The translations under genes were made by a program, and so were the position numbers. From Gelidibacter mesophilus DSM 14095 (GTDB lineage Bacteria > Bacteroidota > Bacteroidia > Flavobacteriales > Flavobacteriaceae): a DNA stretch of 64,000 nt. This document shows, piece by piece, positions 37,206 to 45,945 of the stretch. Under the pieces are notes generated by a model. It saw nothing but the letters and a program-made list of their open reading frames with translations. It ran no database searches and was not told where the DNA came from. Numbering within the stretch: position 1 is the stretch's first letter; each line of letters opens with the position of its first letter. The stretch lies in contig NZ_AUHD01000015.1 in assembly GCF_000423005.1 (NCBI RefSeq), positions 1 to 64,000 of the forward strand, given 5' to 3'.

Positions 37206-37898
37206 ATGCCCAATATCAAAGTCATTATTCCCGCATATAACGAAGCAGATTCCATTGCGCTTGTCATCAATGAAATTCCCTCAATTGTTAATGAAGTAAT
37301 TGTTGTCAATAATAATTCCACCGACAAAACCGCTGAAGTTGCCCAAAATGCTGGGGCTACCGTTTTATTAGAATCGCAAATGGGTTATGGCTATGCTTGT
37401 CTAAAAGGCATGGACTATATTTCAAAGTTATCTGAAAAACCGGAAATCATTGTTTTTATGGATGGGGATTATAGTGATTATCCCGAAGAACTGATCCAAA
37501 TAGTCGCTCCAATACTTGAAGATAACATCGATTTTGTTGTGGGTTCAAGAGTGAAACGTTTACAGGAAAAAGGGTCCATGACCCCGCAACAGCATTTTGG
37601 AAACTGGTTGGCTACTTTTTTAATGCGCATCATGTTTGGCGCAAAATTTACCGATCTTGGTCCATTTCGGGCCATTAAATATAAAAAACTCCTCGACCTG
37701 AAGATGCAGGACAAAACTTATGGCTGGACCGTTGAAATGCAATTAAAAGCGCTAAAACAAAAATTAACCTATGTAGAAGTTCCTGTAAAATATAAAAAAA
37801 GAATTGGGGTCTCTAAAGTATCAGGAACCATAAAAGGTACTATCTTTGCGGGCGTTAAAATCCTAGGTTGGATTTTTAAATATAGTTTTAAAAAATGA
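37206..37898 (+). CDS. Family 2 glycosyltransferase (polyprenyl-phosphate sugar transferase-like)
   Basis: From the ATG at 37206 the product has 230 residues and starts directly with the GT-A fold: VIIPAYNEADSI, VIVVNNNSTDKT, IIVFMDGDYSDYPEE and VGSRV, then a FTDLGPFRAI segment typical of dolichyl/polyprenyl-phosphate mannosyl- or glucosyltransferases. The TTG at 37119 would add 29 residues without similarity. It probably makes a lipid-linked sugar donor for the GT-C enzyme encoded two genes downstream. The end overlaps the next ATG by four bases, so the two are coupled. Confidence 0.85.
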   Translation: MPNIKVIIPAYNEADSIALVINEIPSIVNEVIVVNNNSTDKTAEVAQNAGATVLLESQMGYGYACLKGMDYISKLSEKPEIIVFMDGDYSDYPEELIQIVAPILEDNIDFVVGSRVKRLQEKGSMTPQQHFGNWLATFLMRIMFGAKFTDLGPFRAIKYKKLLDLKMQDKTYGWTVEMQLKALKQKLTYVEVPVKYKKRIGVSKVSGTIKGTIFAGVKILGWIFKYSFKK

Positions 37899-39385
37899 TT
37901 CTAGAATACTTAATAATAGTTGTTTACACCATTGCTCTCGTACTTATTCTTCTATATGCGCTGGCACAACTAAATCTATTAATTAATTATTTAGCCGCTA
38001 AAAAGAAAGTAGACAAATCTGTAGTTTTTGATTTTTCAAAGCCAGAAGAAATCCCTTTTGTAACCATTCAGCTTCCTGTCTATAATGAAATGTATGTGAT
38101 GGAACGGCTGTTGGACAATATTGCTTTATTAGACTATCCAAAGGATAAATTGGAAATTCAAGTCCTTGACGATTCTACGGATGAAACCGTTATTACTACC
38201 GCCGAACATGTTGCGAAATTAAAAGCAACAGGTTTAGATATCCAACATATCAGAAGAACGGACCGCAGCGGGTATAAAGCAGGTGCCTTAAAAGAAGGTT
38301 TAAAGATTGCTAAAGGTGAGTTTATTGCCATTTTTGATGCCGATTTTCTACCACAACCAAATTGGTTAAATCAGACCATCCCGTATTTTAAAGATGACGA
38401 AATTGGCGTGGTGCAAACCCGTTGGGGCCATATCAATAGAAATTATTCCATCCTAACAAAAATTCAAGCGTTTGCTTTAGATGCACATTTCACCTTAGAG
38501 CAAGTAGGCAGAAACAGCAAAGGCCATTTTATGAATTTCAACGGTACCGCTGGAGTTTGGCGTAAAACATGTATTATCGATGCCGGAAACTGGGAAGGAG
38601 ATACCCTTACAGAGGATTTGGATTTAAGTTACAGAGCACAACTTAAAAACTGGAAATTCAAATATTTGGAAGACGTGGAAACTCCTGCCGAATTACCTGT
38701 GGTAATCAGTGCGGCACGTTCGCAACAATTCCGATGGAACAAAGGTGGCGCTGAGAATTTCAGAAAGATGATGTGGCGTGTTCTAAAATCCAAGAATATT
38801 TCGTTAAAAACCAAACTTCATGGTTTGTTGCACCTCTTGAACAGTACCATGTTTTTAAACGTATTTTTGGTGGCTGTTTTGAGTATTCCAATGCTCTATA
38901 TTAAAAACGAATATGCACATTTAAGGTTCTATTTTTACTTTATGAGCTTTTTCGTCATGAGCACGATCATCTTTTTTGTTTGTTATTGGTTAATGTACAA
39001 AGAGATTTATGGCAATGGGTTCAAGAACTTTTTTAATTATGTCTTCTTGTTTTTTACGTTTTTCTCCATTGCGATGGGCTTTTCCCTTCACAACTCCATT
39101 GCGGTTATTGAAGGCCATATAGGAAAGCGCAGTGAGTTTATCAGAACGCCAAAATTCAACATCAGCACTTTAAAAGACACATGGAAAGGCAATAAGTATT
39201 TGCGCAAGAAAGTATCCATGAACGTCATTTTTGAAGGTGCCTTGATGCTCTATTTCGGATTTGGATTATACAGTGCCTTTGTTGTTGGCGACCAAGGTGG
39301 CGATTTTGGATTGTTCCCTTTCCATCTCATGCTTTTTGTAGGATTTGGCTTTGTGTTCTTTAAATCATTGACCTCTAAAGTATAG
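37895..39385 (+). CDS. Membrane family 2 glycosyltransferase (cellulose synthase-like)
   Basis: A 496-residue processive-type GT2: an N-terminal membrane helix (about residues 1-28), FVTIQLPVYNEMYVMERLLD, VLDDSTDETV, DADFLPQ, EDLDLSYR and QQFRWNKGG (the Q-x-x-R-W motif), then four or so C-terminal helices. It belongs to the CESA/ceramide-glucosyltransferase-like group and would build a glycan or glycolipid at the inner membrane. It overlaps the preceding glycosyltransferase by four bases. The structured repeat copy B follows ten bases after the stop. Confidence 0.87.
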   Translation: MILEYLIIVVYTIALVLILLYALAQLNLLINYLAAKKKVDKSVVFDFSKPEEIPFVTIQLPVYNEMYVMERLLDNIALLDYPKDKLEIQVLDDSTDETVITTAEHVAKLKATGLDIQHIRRTDRSGYKAGALKEGLKIAKGEFIAIFDADFLPQPNWLNQTIPYFKDDEIGVVQTRWGHINRNYSILTKIQAFALDAHFTLEQVGRNSKGHFMNFNGTAGVWRKTCIIDAGNWEGDTLTEDLDLSYRAQLKNWKFKYLEDVETPAELPVVISAARSQQFRWNKGGAENFRKMMWRVLKSKNISLKTKLHGLLHLLNSTMFLNVFLVAVLSIPMLYIKNEYAHLRFYFYFMSFFVMSTIIFFVCYWLMYKEIYGNGFKNFFNYVFLFFTFFSIAMGFSLHNSIAVIEGHIGKRSEFIRTPKFNISTLKDTWKGNKYLRKKVSMNVIFEGALMLYFGFGLYSAFVVGDQGGDFGLFPFHLMLFVGFGFVFFKSLTSKV

Positions 39386-39395
39386 CCTATAGTTA

Positions 39396-39549
39396 TTTGG
39401 GCGTTCCCTTTCGGCAAACTTACACTATAGATATTCATCCTAATCACAGCTAGCCTCAGGTCGCGCTATCCACTATATCTTTTTACACCTGTGGCTTCCT
39501 TATCGGTCAGCCACTTGCGCAAAAAGGATGCCGTTGCTATCGCTAACGC
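39396..39549 (+). repeat. Structured repeat, copy B (3' of the membrane glycosyltransferase gene)
   Basis: Shares with copy A the blocks TTTGGGCGTT (39396-39405), CTATATCTTTT (39473-39483), AAAAGGATGCCG (39522-39533) and TAACGC (39544-39549), in the same order and with the same ten-base final spacing. GCGTT pairs with AACGC and ATCTTTT with AAAAGGAT. The variable middle holds its own hairpin, GTGGCT (39491-39496) with AGCCAC (39509-39514). The rest of the 285-base gap before the GT-C gene holds nothing I can identify. Confidence 0.6.
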
Positions 39550-39670
39550 AAATAAGTCCAACAACAAAATTTTGGCCAAGCATTAATATTAAGCCTTAAA
39601 AACAACTTATCTTGCAACGTCAACTAATTCCAATTCTTCCTAAATGAAGACGGACTTTTTATAGCGATTA

Positions 39671-41095
39671 ATGTTCCATCCAACAGTTCTAAAAACAAAT
39701 AAAGCACCTGTTTTTTTTGCACTTGCAAGTGCTCTACTTTATGCGGTATTCGCGTATGATCTGGTAAGAACGGATGTTTTCAAACTCCTCGTATTATATA
39801 CCTTTCTCTTTGTTTTATTCTACCAACTGGTAAAAAAACATTCAGGCAATTTTAAACTGTTGGCGTTTTTTGCAATTATTTTGAGAGTGGTTTTTCTATT
39901 TGCAACCCCTAACCTCTCACAAGATTTCTACCGCTTTATTTGGGACGGACGCATGATATTAGAAGGTTTCAATCCGTATCTTTTTACTCCAGAATCATTT
40001 ATTAATAACGTTCAGTTTCCTGTCGCACAAGCCCAAGAACTCTATCAAGGCATGGGCGAACTTAATGGAAGCCACTTTACAAATTACCCGCCAGTAAAGC
40101 AATTTATTTTTATGATTGCTGCACTTTTCTCAGGGAAAAGCATTCTGGGCTCTGCCATCGTTTTTAGAATGTTTATCATCGCTGCAGATATAGGAACGCT
40201 CTATATTGGCAAAAAGCTTTTAGAACGCTTAAAGCTGCCGGTCCACACTATATTTTGGTACATTCTCAATCCTTTTATCATCATTGAATTGACGGGAAGC
40301 TTGCATTTCGAAGGAATTATGATTTTCTTTCTGTTACTGAGCTTATATCTATTACATCAGGGAAAATGGAAAATTGCGGCACTGATCTTTGCATTATCGG
40401 TTTCTGTCAAATTGATTCCATTATTATTTTTACCGCTCTTTTTTCGATATTTCACCAAGAAGGATAACCCATTAAACCTCAAGGATGAACTAAATGATAA
40501 GTCTTACTCAACACCACTCAACCTCACAAAACTGATAGGTTTTTATAGCATCATTGGTATCACAGTTCTGATTTTATTCCTTCCATTTTATTCTTCAGAA
40601 TTTGTACATAATTATTCAGAAACAGTGGGACTTTGGTTCAGCACTTTCGAATTTAATGCAAGCCTTTATTATGTGGCAAGAGAAGTTGGCTATAGATTGA
40701 CAGGTTATAATGAAATTGCTATAATTGGCAAATTCATTCCAATGTTCACAGTTTTAGCTGTTTTAATGTTAACCTTCCTCAGAAAAAATAACACTACAAA
40801 ACAGCTCATCATAAGCATGCTTTTTGCAGCAAGCATCTATTATTTTATTTCAACCACTATTCATCCTTGGTATCTGGCAACACTTTTAATCTTGTCCGTA
40901 TTTACCAACTACAAATTTCCTTTGGTATGGTCGTTCATGATTGTTTTGAGTTATTTGGCCTATACCAACACCCAGAACACAGAAAACCTTTGGACCATTG
41001 GTTTGGAGTATTTGGTGGTATATGCCGTCTTTATTTGGGAAGTATTCATAAAAAAAGACCTTATCAAAGCAGAGAATCCTCATAAAGTCTATTAA
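39671..41095 (+). CDS. GT-C type membrane glycosyltransferase (mannosyltransferase-like)
   Basis: A 474-residue polytopic protein with about eleven hydrophobic helices. The loop LSQDFYRFIWDGRMILEGFNPY (split here for length: an Asp-containing first loop at about residues 84-105) is the catalytic-loop pattern of polyprenol-phosphate-dependent GT-C enzymes; FTNYPPVKQF and NPFIIIELTGSLHFEG follow. It would add a mannose- or hexose-type sugar from a lipid donor on the periplasmic side. The upstream GT2 of the polyprenyl-phosphate type is a natural donor-making partner. It converges with the ThDP enzyme gene 66 bases away. Confidence 0.8.
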   Translation: MFHPTVLKTNKAPVFFALASALLYAVFAYDLVRTDVFKLLVLYTFLFVLFYQLVKKHSGNFKLLAFFAIILRVVFLFATPNLSQDFYRFIWDGRMILEGFNPYLFTPESFINNVQFPVAQAQELYQGMGELNGSHFTNYPPVKQFIFMIAALFSGKSILGSAIVFRMFIIAADIGTLYIGKKLLERLKLPVHTIFWYILNPFIIIELTGSLHFEGIMIFFLLLSLYLLHQGKWKIAALIFALSVSVKLIPLLFLPLFFRYFTKKDNPLNLKDELNDKSYSTPLNLTKLIGFYSIIGITVLILFLPFYSSEFVHNYSETVGLWFSTFEFNASLYYVAREVGYRLTGYNEIAIIGKFIPMFTVLAVLMLTFLRKNNTTKQLIISMLFAASIYYFISTTIHPWYLATLLILSVFTNYKFPLVWSFMIVLSYLAYTNTQNTENLWTIGLEYLVVYAVFIWEVFIKKDLIKAENPHKVY

Positions 41096-41161
41096 TAAGA
41101 AGAAAGCGAGAATGCACCATTCCTGCATTGAGAACTATAAAAAAATCTACATAAGAATTGT

Positions 41162-42889
41162 TTACCCCAAAATCTTTCTTTTTACGGCCCTACCAATAAA
41201 TCGAACTTTATCGGAAAATGGGAAATTCCCTAAAACTGTTTTCACAACACCTTGTGTAAATCGGGTTCGTTTTTTATAATCGATATGCACATCCACCAAG
41301 ACCGTTTTGTTCAATTTAGCCGCTTCAAGGGCAGCACTAATAACGTCGTCAATCTGCGCATCATTTTCTATAACTAAATAATCGGCGCCAACAGCATGTG
41401 CAATACCATCAATGTTGAAATCGCCCAATACTGTAGAGGTCTTTCTATTATAAGGAATTTCTTGACCTTGAGATATTTGGGAAAGCTCGCCATCATGAAA
41501 AACGAAAATTGCAATTCCCAATTGATTCCTTTTTGCGGTCATCAACTCAAGTGCGGTCATCAAAAAAGCGCCATCACCAACAATTCCCACGACTTGTTTG
41601 TTAGGATTGGCAAATTTAGCACCTATGGCCGCTGGCACACAATAGCCCATACAATTGAAGTCGGTGGGACTAATTAAATGTTTGCTTTTAAGATTTTGAA
41701 ATAATTCTACCGTCAAAAAGGTGTGATTGCCATCGTCCAAAACAGTTATGGCATCATCGTCAAGATGTTCTCTTAAACTCTTGAAAAAATGATAAGGATT
41801 TACCCGATCGAATTTAAAATCAGACCATTCCTTATAATAAGCTTCCTTATCTTTTGCAATAGCAATAATTAATTTAGGATTGGTTTTTTCTATATTCTTG
41901 TTTATCAATTCTGCTACTAAACTTTCTAAAACAAGTTTCGCATCGCCTTGAATGGCCAGTTTACTCTTATAGTTTTTATCAAAAACATTTTCATCGATAT
42001 CGATGTGGATCAGATTTTCAGGAACTTTTGCTCCAAAACTTCCGGTTGGGATTTCTGCGAATCGCGTACCTACGGCAATTAAACAATCCACATCCTTAAA
42101 AGCATTTTCTGAAGCGGGGACAGATGCCGGGCCAAAACCCATTCCTGTAAATAATTCATGATCGCCTGGAAAAACGCTAAACCCCTGTAAGGTTGTTGAT
42201 ACCGGAGCATGGAGTCGCTCGGCAATTTGCACGCTAATTGCCGTCGCCTCTTTTGCGCCCCATCCTAAAAACATGCCTATTTTCTTAGATTCAGAAATGA
42301 TCCGAATAGCTTCCTCCAATTGAGAACTTGTTACTGTCGGTTTAATTTCAGGTTTTTCATACGATAGGATTTCTGAAACCTCACCTTTAAACATCTGAAT
42401 ATTCGTGGGTATTTCGATAAAAACAGGACCAGGATTTCCAGAAATGGCGATAGTATAAGCCTCAAAAACACTGGTCATAATGTCCTCATGCTTTTTTATA
42501 TGATAGGTCTTTTTGGTAATGCCGCTCAATACCGAATGCATATCCCATTCGTGAAGCTGATAGCTTTTATCGACATCCGTACGAATTCCTCCAGAGATGA
42601 CAAGCATAGGAATCCCGTCTAAAAAAGCTTCACCAATCCCGCTTAAGGCATGTGTTACTCCAGCCGCTGGTACAATGACCATGGTGCCAATAGTATCTGA
42701 AGTGCGACTGACGGCATCGGCCATAAAGGCACCGCCACCTTCATGAGTGACCAATATAGGTTTGATTTTTGAGGACTTATTTAACTCATCATAAATTTCA
42801 GTGTTATGCACTCCCGGAATACCAAATGTATGCGATATCGGTAATTGCTCCAATGCCTTGACCAGTAACCATGCGCCTGTTTTCTTCAT
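41162..42889 (-). CDS. Thiamine diphosphate-dependent enzyme (acetolactate synthase-like)
   Basis: A 575-residue three-domain ThDP enzyme. Glu50 in VTHEGGGAFMADAV is the cofactor-activating residue, and GDGAFLMTALELM at 438-450 begins the metal/diphosphate motif, which ends in HDGE rather than the usual NN. The overall pattern is that of acetolactate synthase/benzoylformate decarboxylase relatives, acting on 2-oxo acids. It does not look like the biosynthetic AHAS, which has a small subunit gene beside it. The FAD dehydrogenase gene lies 14 bases upstream on the same strand, so the two form an operon, perhaps for breakdown of an aromatic or keto acid. Substrate unknown. Confidence 0.8.
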   Translation of the reverse strand: MKKTGAWLLVKALEQLPISHTFGIPGVHNTEIYDELNKSSKIKPILVTHEGGGAFMADAVSRTSDTIGTMVIVPAAGVTHALSGIGEAFLDGIPMLVISGGIRTDVDKSYQLHEWDMHSVLSGITKKTYHIKKHEDIMTSVFEAYTIAISGNPGPVFIEIPTNIQMFKGEVSEILSYEKPEIKPTVTSSQLEEAIRIISESKKIGMFLGWGAKEATAISVQIAERLHAPVSTTLQGFSVFPGDHELFTGMGFGPASVPASENAFKDVDCLIAVGTRFAEIPTGSFGAKVPENLIHIDIDENVFDKNYKSKLAIQGDAKLVLESLVAELINKNIEKTNPKLIIAIAKDKEAYYKEWSDFKFDRVNPYHFFKSLREHLDDDAITVLDDGNHTFLTVELFQNLKSKHLISPTDFNCMGYCVPAAIGAKFANPNKQVVGIVGDGAFLMTALELMTAKRNQLGIAIFVFHDGELSQISQGQEIPYNRKTSTVLGDFNIDGIAHAVGADYLVIENDAQIDDVISAALEAAKLNKTVLVDVHIDYKKRTRFTQGVVKTVLGNFPFSDKVRFIGRAVKRKILG

Positions 42890-42903
42890 AATAAATTATA
42901 ATT

Positions 42904-44523
42904 TTAAAGTTTTATTCCTGCTATATGTGCTCCGGCAACTCTACCTGTTAAGATACACGATCCTAAAAAAGTGCCTTCCAATGATCTTGAACCATGGATG
43001 CCTCCACCACCAAATCCGGCAGATTCTCCCACGGCGTATAATCCTGAGATAATATCGCCATCCTTATCCATCACTTGCGAGTTGAGATTGGTAGGAATGC
43101 CTCCCAAGCTTTTTCTACTTAATATATATTGTTTAACTGCAATCAATGGTCCTGCTTTTGGATCTAAAATCTTTTGGAATTTTGAAGTCCTGATCTTATC
43201 TCCGCGATATAATCTAAAATTCACCAATCGGCGTAATTGCTCATCGTTAAAATATTTTTTACCGCGATCAATTTCGTCGTCATAAGCTTTCAAATCCCTT
43301 TTTAGAATCTCGAAGTCCACGATATTATTTTTGTCTTGCTGATTCATTTTTTGAACCAAATCATCGAGCGTGTCGGCTATTACAAAATGATCAGATTCTT
43401 CAATAAGTCTATTCACTAAGGATTTATTTCCGAAGAGAACATCTTTTATCAGTCTGAATTTATTCCGATTTCTAAATGCCGTCATATACTCAGAACCCGA
43501 AACAGCCAATTCTTTAATGGCGATTTTCCAGTTCATAATACTCCATGAATACTGTTCCTTGGTGTTTAGGATATGTTCAACAAAATAAGACGTATCGGTA
43601 TAAGCCACAAGTGGTGGCGTAAAGCGTTTCCCGGTAGCATCCACCCAAATTGCCGATCGTGGCGGCACTAAACTCAAGCCATCGCGATACTTTCCTTCTT
43701 CGGGATGTGGCGTGGGAATTCCAGCAGCGTAATGCCATTGTTTATCTAAATGCGTTGAAGGAATTCCTTTGTGGTCCAAATCCAAATGTATGGTACCATC
43801 CGCATAATTGTGAGAGCCATTTAATAAATGATCAGGAGGGGTGTGGAATTTGGAAGGCCAATGGTTCTTTACCAATTTTAAATCACCACCCATAATTCCT
43901 CCGGAGGCAATAATGATGTTTTCAGAAGTAATGCTTAATCTCTCATTAGTGATTTCATCAATAACCTCAACACCTTTTGCCTTTTGATTAGCGATCATAA
44001 TAGCATCTACCTTATGTTGAAACTTTATTTCGAGATGTTCTTTATTTGGATGATTCAATAAGTAGCTGGTAACTTTGTGGGTTAAGTCATAGCCAGTACC
44101 CCAAGTAATATGCCATCTGGGCACCGAATTTCCTTTGACATCCATCCCACGTTCTGGCCAATTGACCACTGGAAGAAAGTCGACTTTTTTAGCAACAAGC
44201 CAATCATAAATAACAGAAATTGAATGTTCCGAATAAAACTTGGCCCATTGGGCGCCTAAACTAGTGGTTTCATTAAAATTGCCGTAACGCATCCAATCCT
44301 CATAAAGCAAGGTGGTAGAATCTTGGATACCCGCCTTCTTTTGCTGAGGCGTACCAGAAAATAAAATACCTCCAAAAGATTTCTTTGCCAATCCCCCAAG
44401 ATTTTCTTCAACATCCCTTTCAATAATCAGTACTTTTTTATTATTGTCCAAGAGTTCAATGGCTGCAGAAATTCCCGCCAATCCACCTCCAATAATGACA
44501 TTTTCGTAATTTAAAACATTCAT
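42904..44523 (-). CDS. FAD-binding dehydrogenase (3-oxosteroid dehydrogenase/fumarate reductase-like)
   Basis: A 539-residue flavoprotein. GGGLAG (12-17) and an acidic residue in IIERD bind FAD; NIIIASGGIMGGDL and the C-terminal GESAGFGGGGIHGSRSLEGTFLGSC complete the FAD_binding_2 pattern shared with ketosteroid dehydrogenases and fumarate reductases. Proteins of this exact length and ending are usually annotated only as 'FAD-binding dehydrogenase'. There is no signal peptide, hence cytoplasmic. It is the first gene of a two-gene unit with the ThDP enzyme. What it oxidises or reduces cannot be told from sequence. Confidence 0.82.
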   Translation of the reverse strand: MNVLNYENVIIGGGLAGISAAIELLDNNKKVLIIERDVEENLGGLAKKSFGGILFSGTPQQKKAGIQDSTTLLYEDWMRYGNFNETTSLGAQWAKFYSEHSISVIYDWLVAKKVDFLPVVNWPERGMDVKGNSVPRWHITWGTGYDLTHKVTSYLLNHPNKEHLEIKFQHKVDAIMIANQKAKGVEVIDEITNERLSITSENIIIASGGIMGGDLKLVKNHWPSKFHTPPDHLLNGSHNYADGTIHLDLDHKGIPSTHLDKQWHYAAGIPTPHPEEGKYRDGLSLVPPRSAIWVDATGKRFTPPLVAYTDTSYFVEHILNTKEQYSWSIMNWKIAIKELAVSGSEYMTAFRNRNKFRLIKDVLFGNKSLVNRLIEESDHFVIADTLDDLVQKMNQQDKNNIVDFEILKRDLKAYDDEIDRGKKYFNDEQLRRLVNFRLYRGDKIRTSKFQKILDPKAGPLIAVKQYILSRKSLGGIPTNLNSQVMDKDGDIISGLYAVGESAGFGGGGIHGSRSLEGTFLGSCILTGRVAGAHIAGIKL

Positions 44524-44940
44524 AAATTATGCTATAAAAGCGTCAGATATAATTTTACTTTCCATTTTACCGCCCAACGCCTTACCGCAAGCATGCGTAA
44601 TGCCCTATTTTAATAGACATAAAATTCCTATTTTCTAAAAAAATGTAAATCAGATTTATTTGAGAAATTATTCAAATGTAAGCGGTGGTTGTTGGAATGT
44701 TACTAATCAAACACTAAACTAAGCATTTTCATATGAGATTTGCATCAAATTTAGATAAAAATAGCCTGTTTTTCTTAATTCGTTACAGTTAACCAAAGCA
44801 GGCCAGTAACCACATTTTAAAATGAATCAGATTTGATGTCCATAAAATCATGAGGGAATGATTAACTGATTGTTTAAATTTGCCAGCGCTCTTCTTACCA
44901 TAGAGCTAAATAGCCCATTAATCAAAATAATTTTTAAACC
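44524..44940. other. Intergenic region, divergent promoters
   Basis: AT-rich sequence between the FAD dehydrogenase and EamA genes. A TAAATTTG element at 44875-44882 may serve the EamA gene, though no -33 element fits. No ORF or strong hairpin is visible. Confidence 0.4.
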
Positions 44941-45843
44941 ATGAATGCACATCTAAAAGGTGTTTTATTTGTCGCTATAGGCGCAGCTAGTTACGGGGTT
45001 TTGGCAACTTTTGTAAAATATGCCAATAATAGTGGATTTGGTACCGCTGGTTTGGCATTTTCTCAATACTTGTTTGGGGCTTTGTTACTGACTGTTCTTG
45101 CTCTTTTCTTTTCAAAAAAATCGAAGACTATTGAAATAGAAGGTGTCTCATTGAATGCCAAAGTAAAATTAATGTTGTTTGGAACCTTCTTAGGCCTCAC
45201 CAGCAGTTTTTATTATTTATCCATCCAATACGTGCCAGTTTCCGTTGGGATTATTCTGTTAATGCAGACCATTTGGATGGGTGTCGTATTGGAGTTCTTC
45301 ACGGCCCGCGCCTTAGTCAATAAAACAAAAATAATTGGAGCGATTGTCGCCATTGTGGGCACCATGTTAGCCGCAAAGGTTTTTGAAAATGACATTGAAC
45401 TTAACTTAAAAGGGATTGGTTTTGGCCTGTTGGCGGCACTATGCTTTACAGGAACCATGTACGCCACGAGCAGAGTTGCCTTACACCTGCCCAACATCAT
45501 ACGGACTCAGTATTTGGTATATGGCGGACTCATTTCAATAATCCTATTTTGGAATCTTCAAATTCTACAAGAATTTAATTGGAACGTCTTTATCACTTGG
45601 GGAATCTTCCTAGGATTTTTCGGTACGATCCTTCCGCCACTTTTATTTAACAAAGGCTTTCCAATCATCGGCACGGGTCTAGGAAGCATTATTGCGGCGT
45701 TAGAAATACCAATTTCAGTGTTCAGTGCCTATTTGGTTTTAAACGAAGCTATCAGCTTTTTACAATGGGTGGGCATCATCATTATCTTACTTGCCGTGAT
45801 TATGATAAATTCTCGAAAAAATCAGAAGCCAATAAAAGCCTGA
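44941..45843 (+). CDS. EamA/DMT family transporter
   Basis: A 300-residue protein with ten hydrophobic helices arranged as two EamA repeats (about residues 5-140 and 155-290). Marks are GAASYGVLATFVKYA at the start, a VGIILLMQTIWMGVVLEF helix closing toward the first repeat's end, and PPLLFNKGFPIIGTGLGSIIAALEIPISVF in the second. Such carriers move small metabolites, often exporting amino acids or nucleobases; the substrate is open. The iron importer begins 102 bases downstream with its own promoter. Confidence 0.88.
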   Translation: MNAHLKGVLFVAIGAASYGVLATFVKYANNSGFGTAGLAFSQYLFGALLLTVLALFFSKKSKTIEIEGVSLNAKVKLMLFGTFLGLTSSFYYLSIQYVPVSVGIILLMQTIWMGVVLEFFTARALVNKTKIIGAIVAIVGTMLAAKVFENDIELNLKGIGFGLLAALCFTGTMYATSRVALHLPNIIRTQYLVYGGLISIILFWNLQILQEFNWNVFITWGIFLGFFGTILPPLLFNKGFPIIGTGLGSIIAALEIPISVFSAYLVLNEAISFLQWVGIIIILLAVIMINSRKNQKPIKA

Positions 45844-45889
45844 CTTTCAAGCCTAATAACTGAGGTGAAATTGATAGTATTGTTTCTTG

Positions 45890-45920
45890 TTTGTATTAAG
45901 TCTAAATAAGATTACCTTTG
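45890..45920 (+). promoter_or_regulatory. Promoter of the ferric iron importer operon
   Basis: TTTG (45890-45893), 19 bases, TACCTTTG (45913-45920): a full match to the Bacteroidota consensus. It lies 25 bases before the start of the binding-protein gene. No clear Fur-type palindrome was seen next to it. Confidence 0.7.
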
Positions 45921-45945
45921 CAAATCAAAACAAAACACTATCTAT

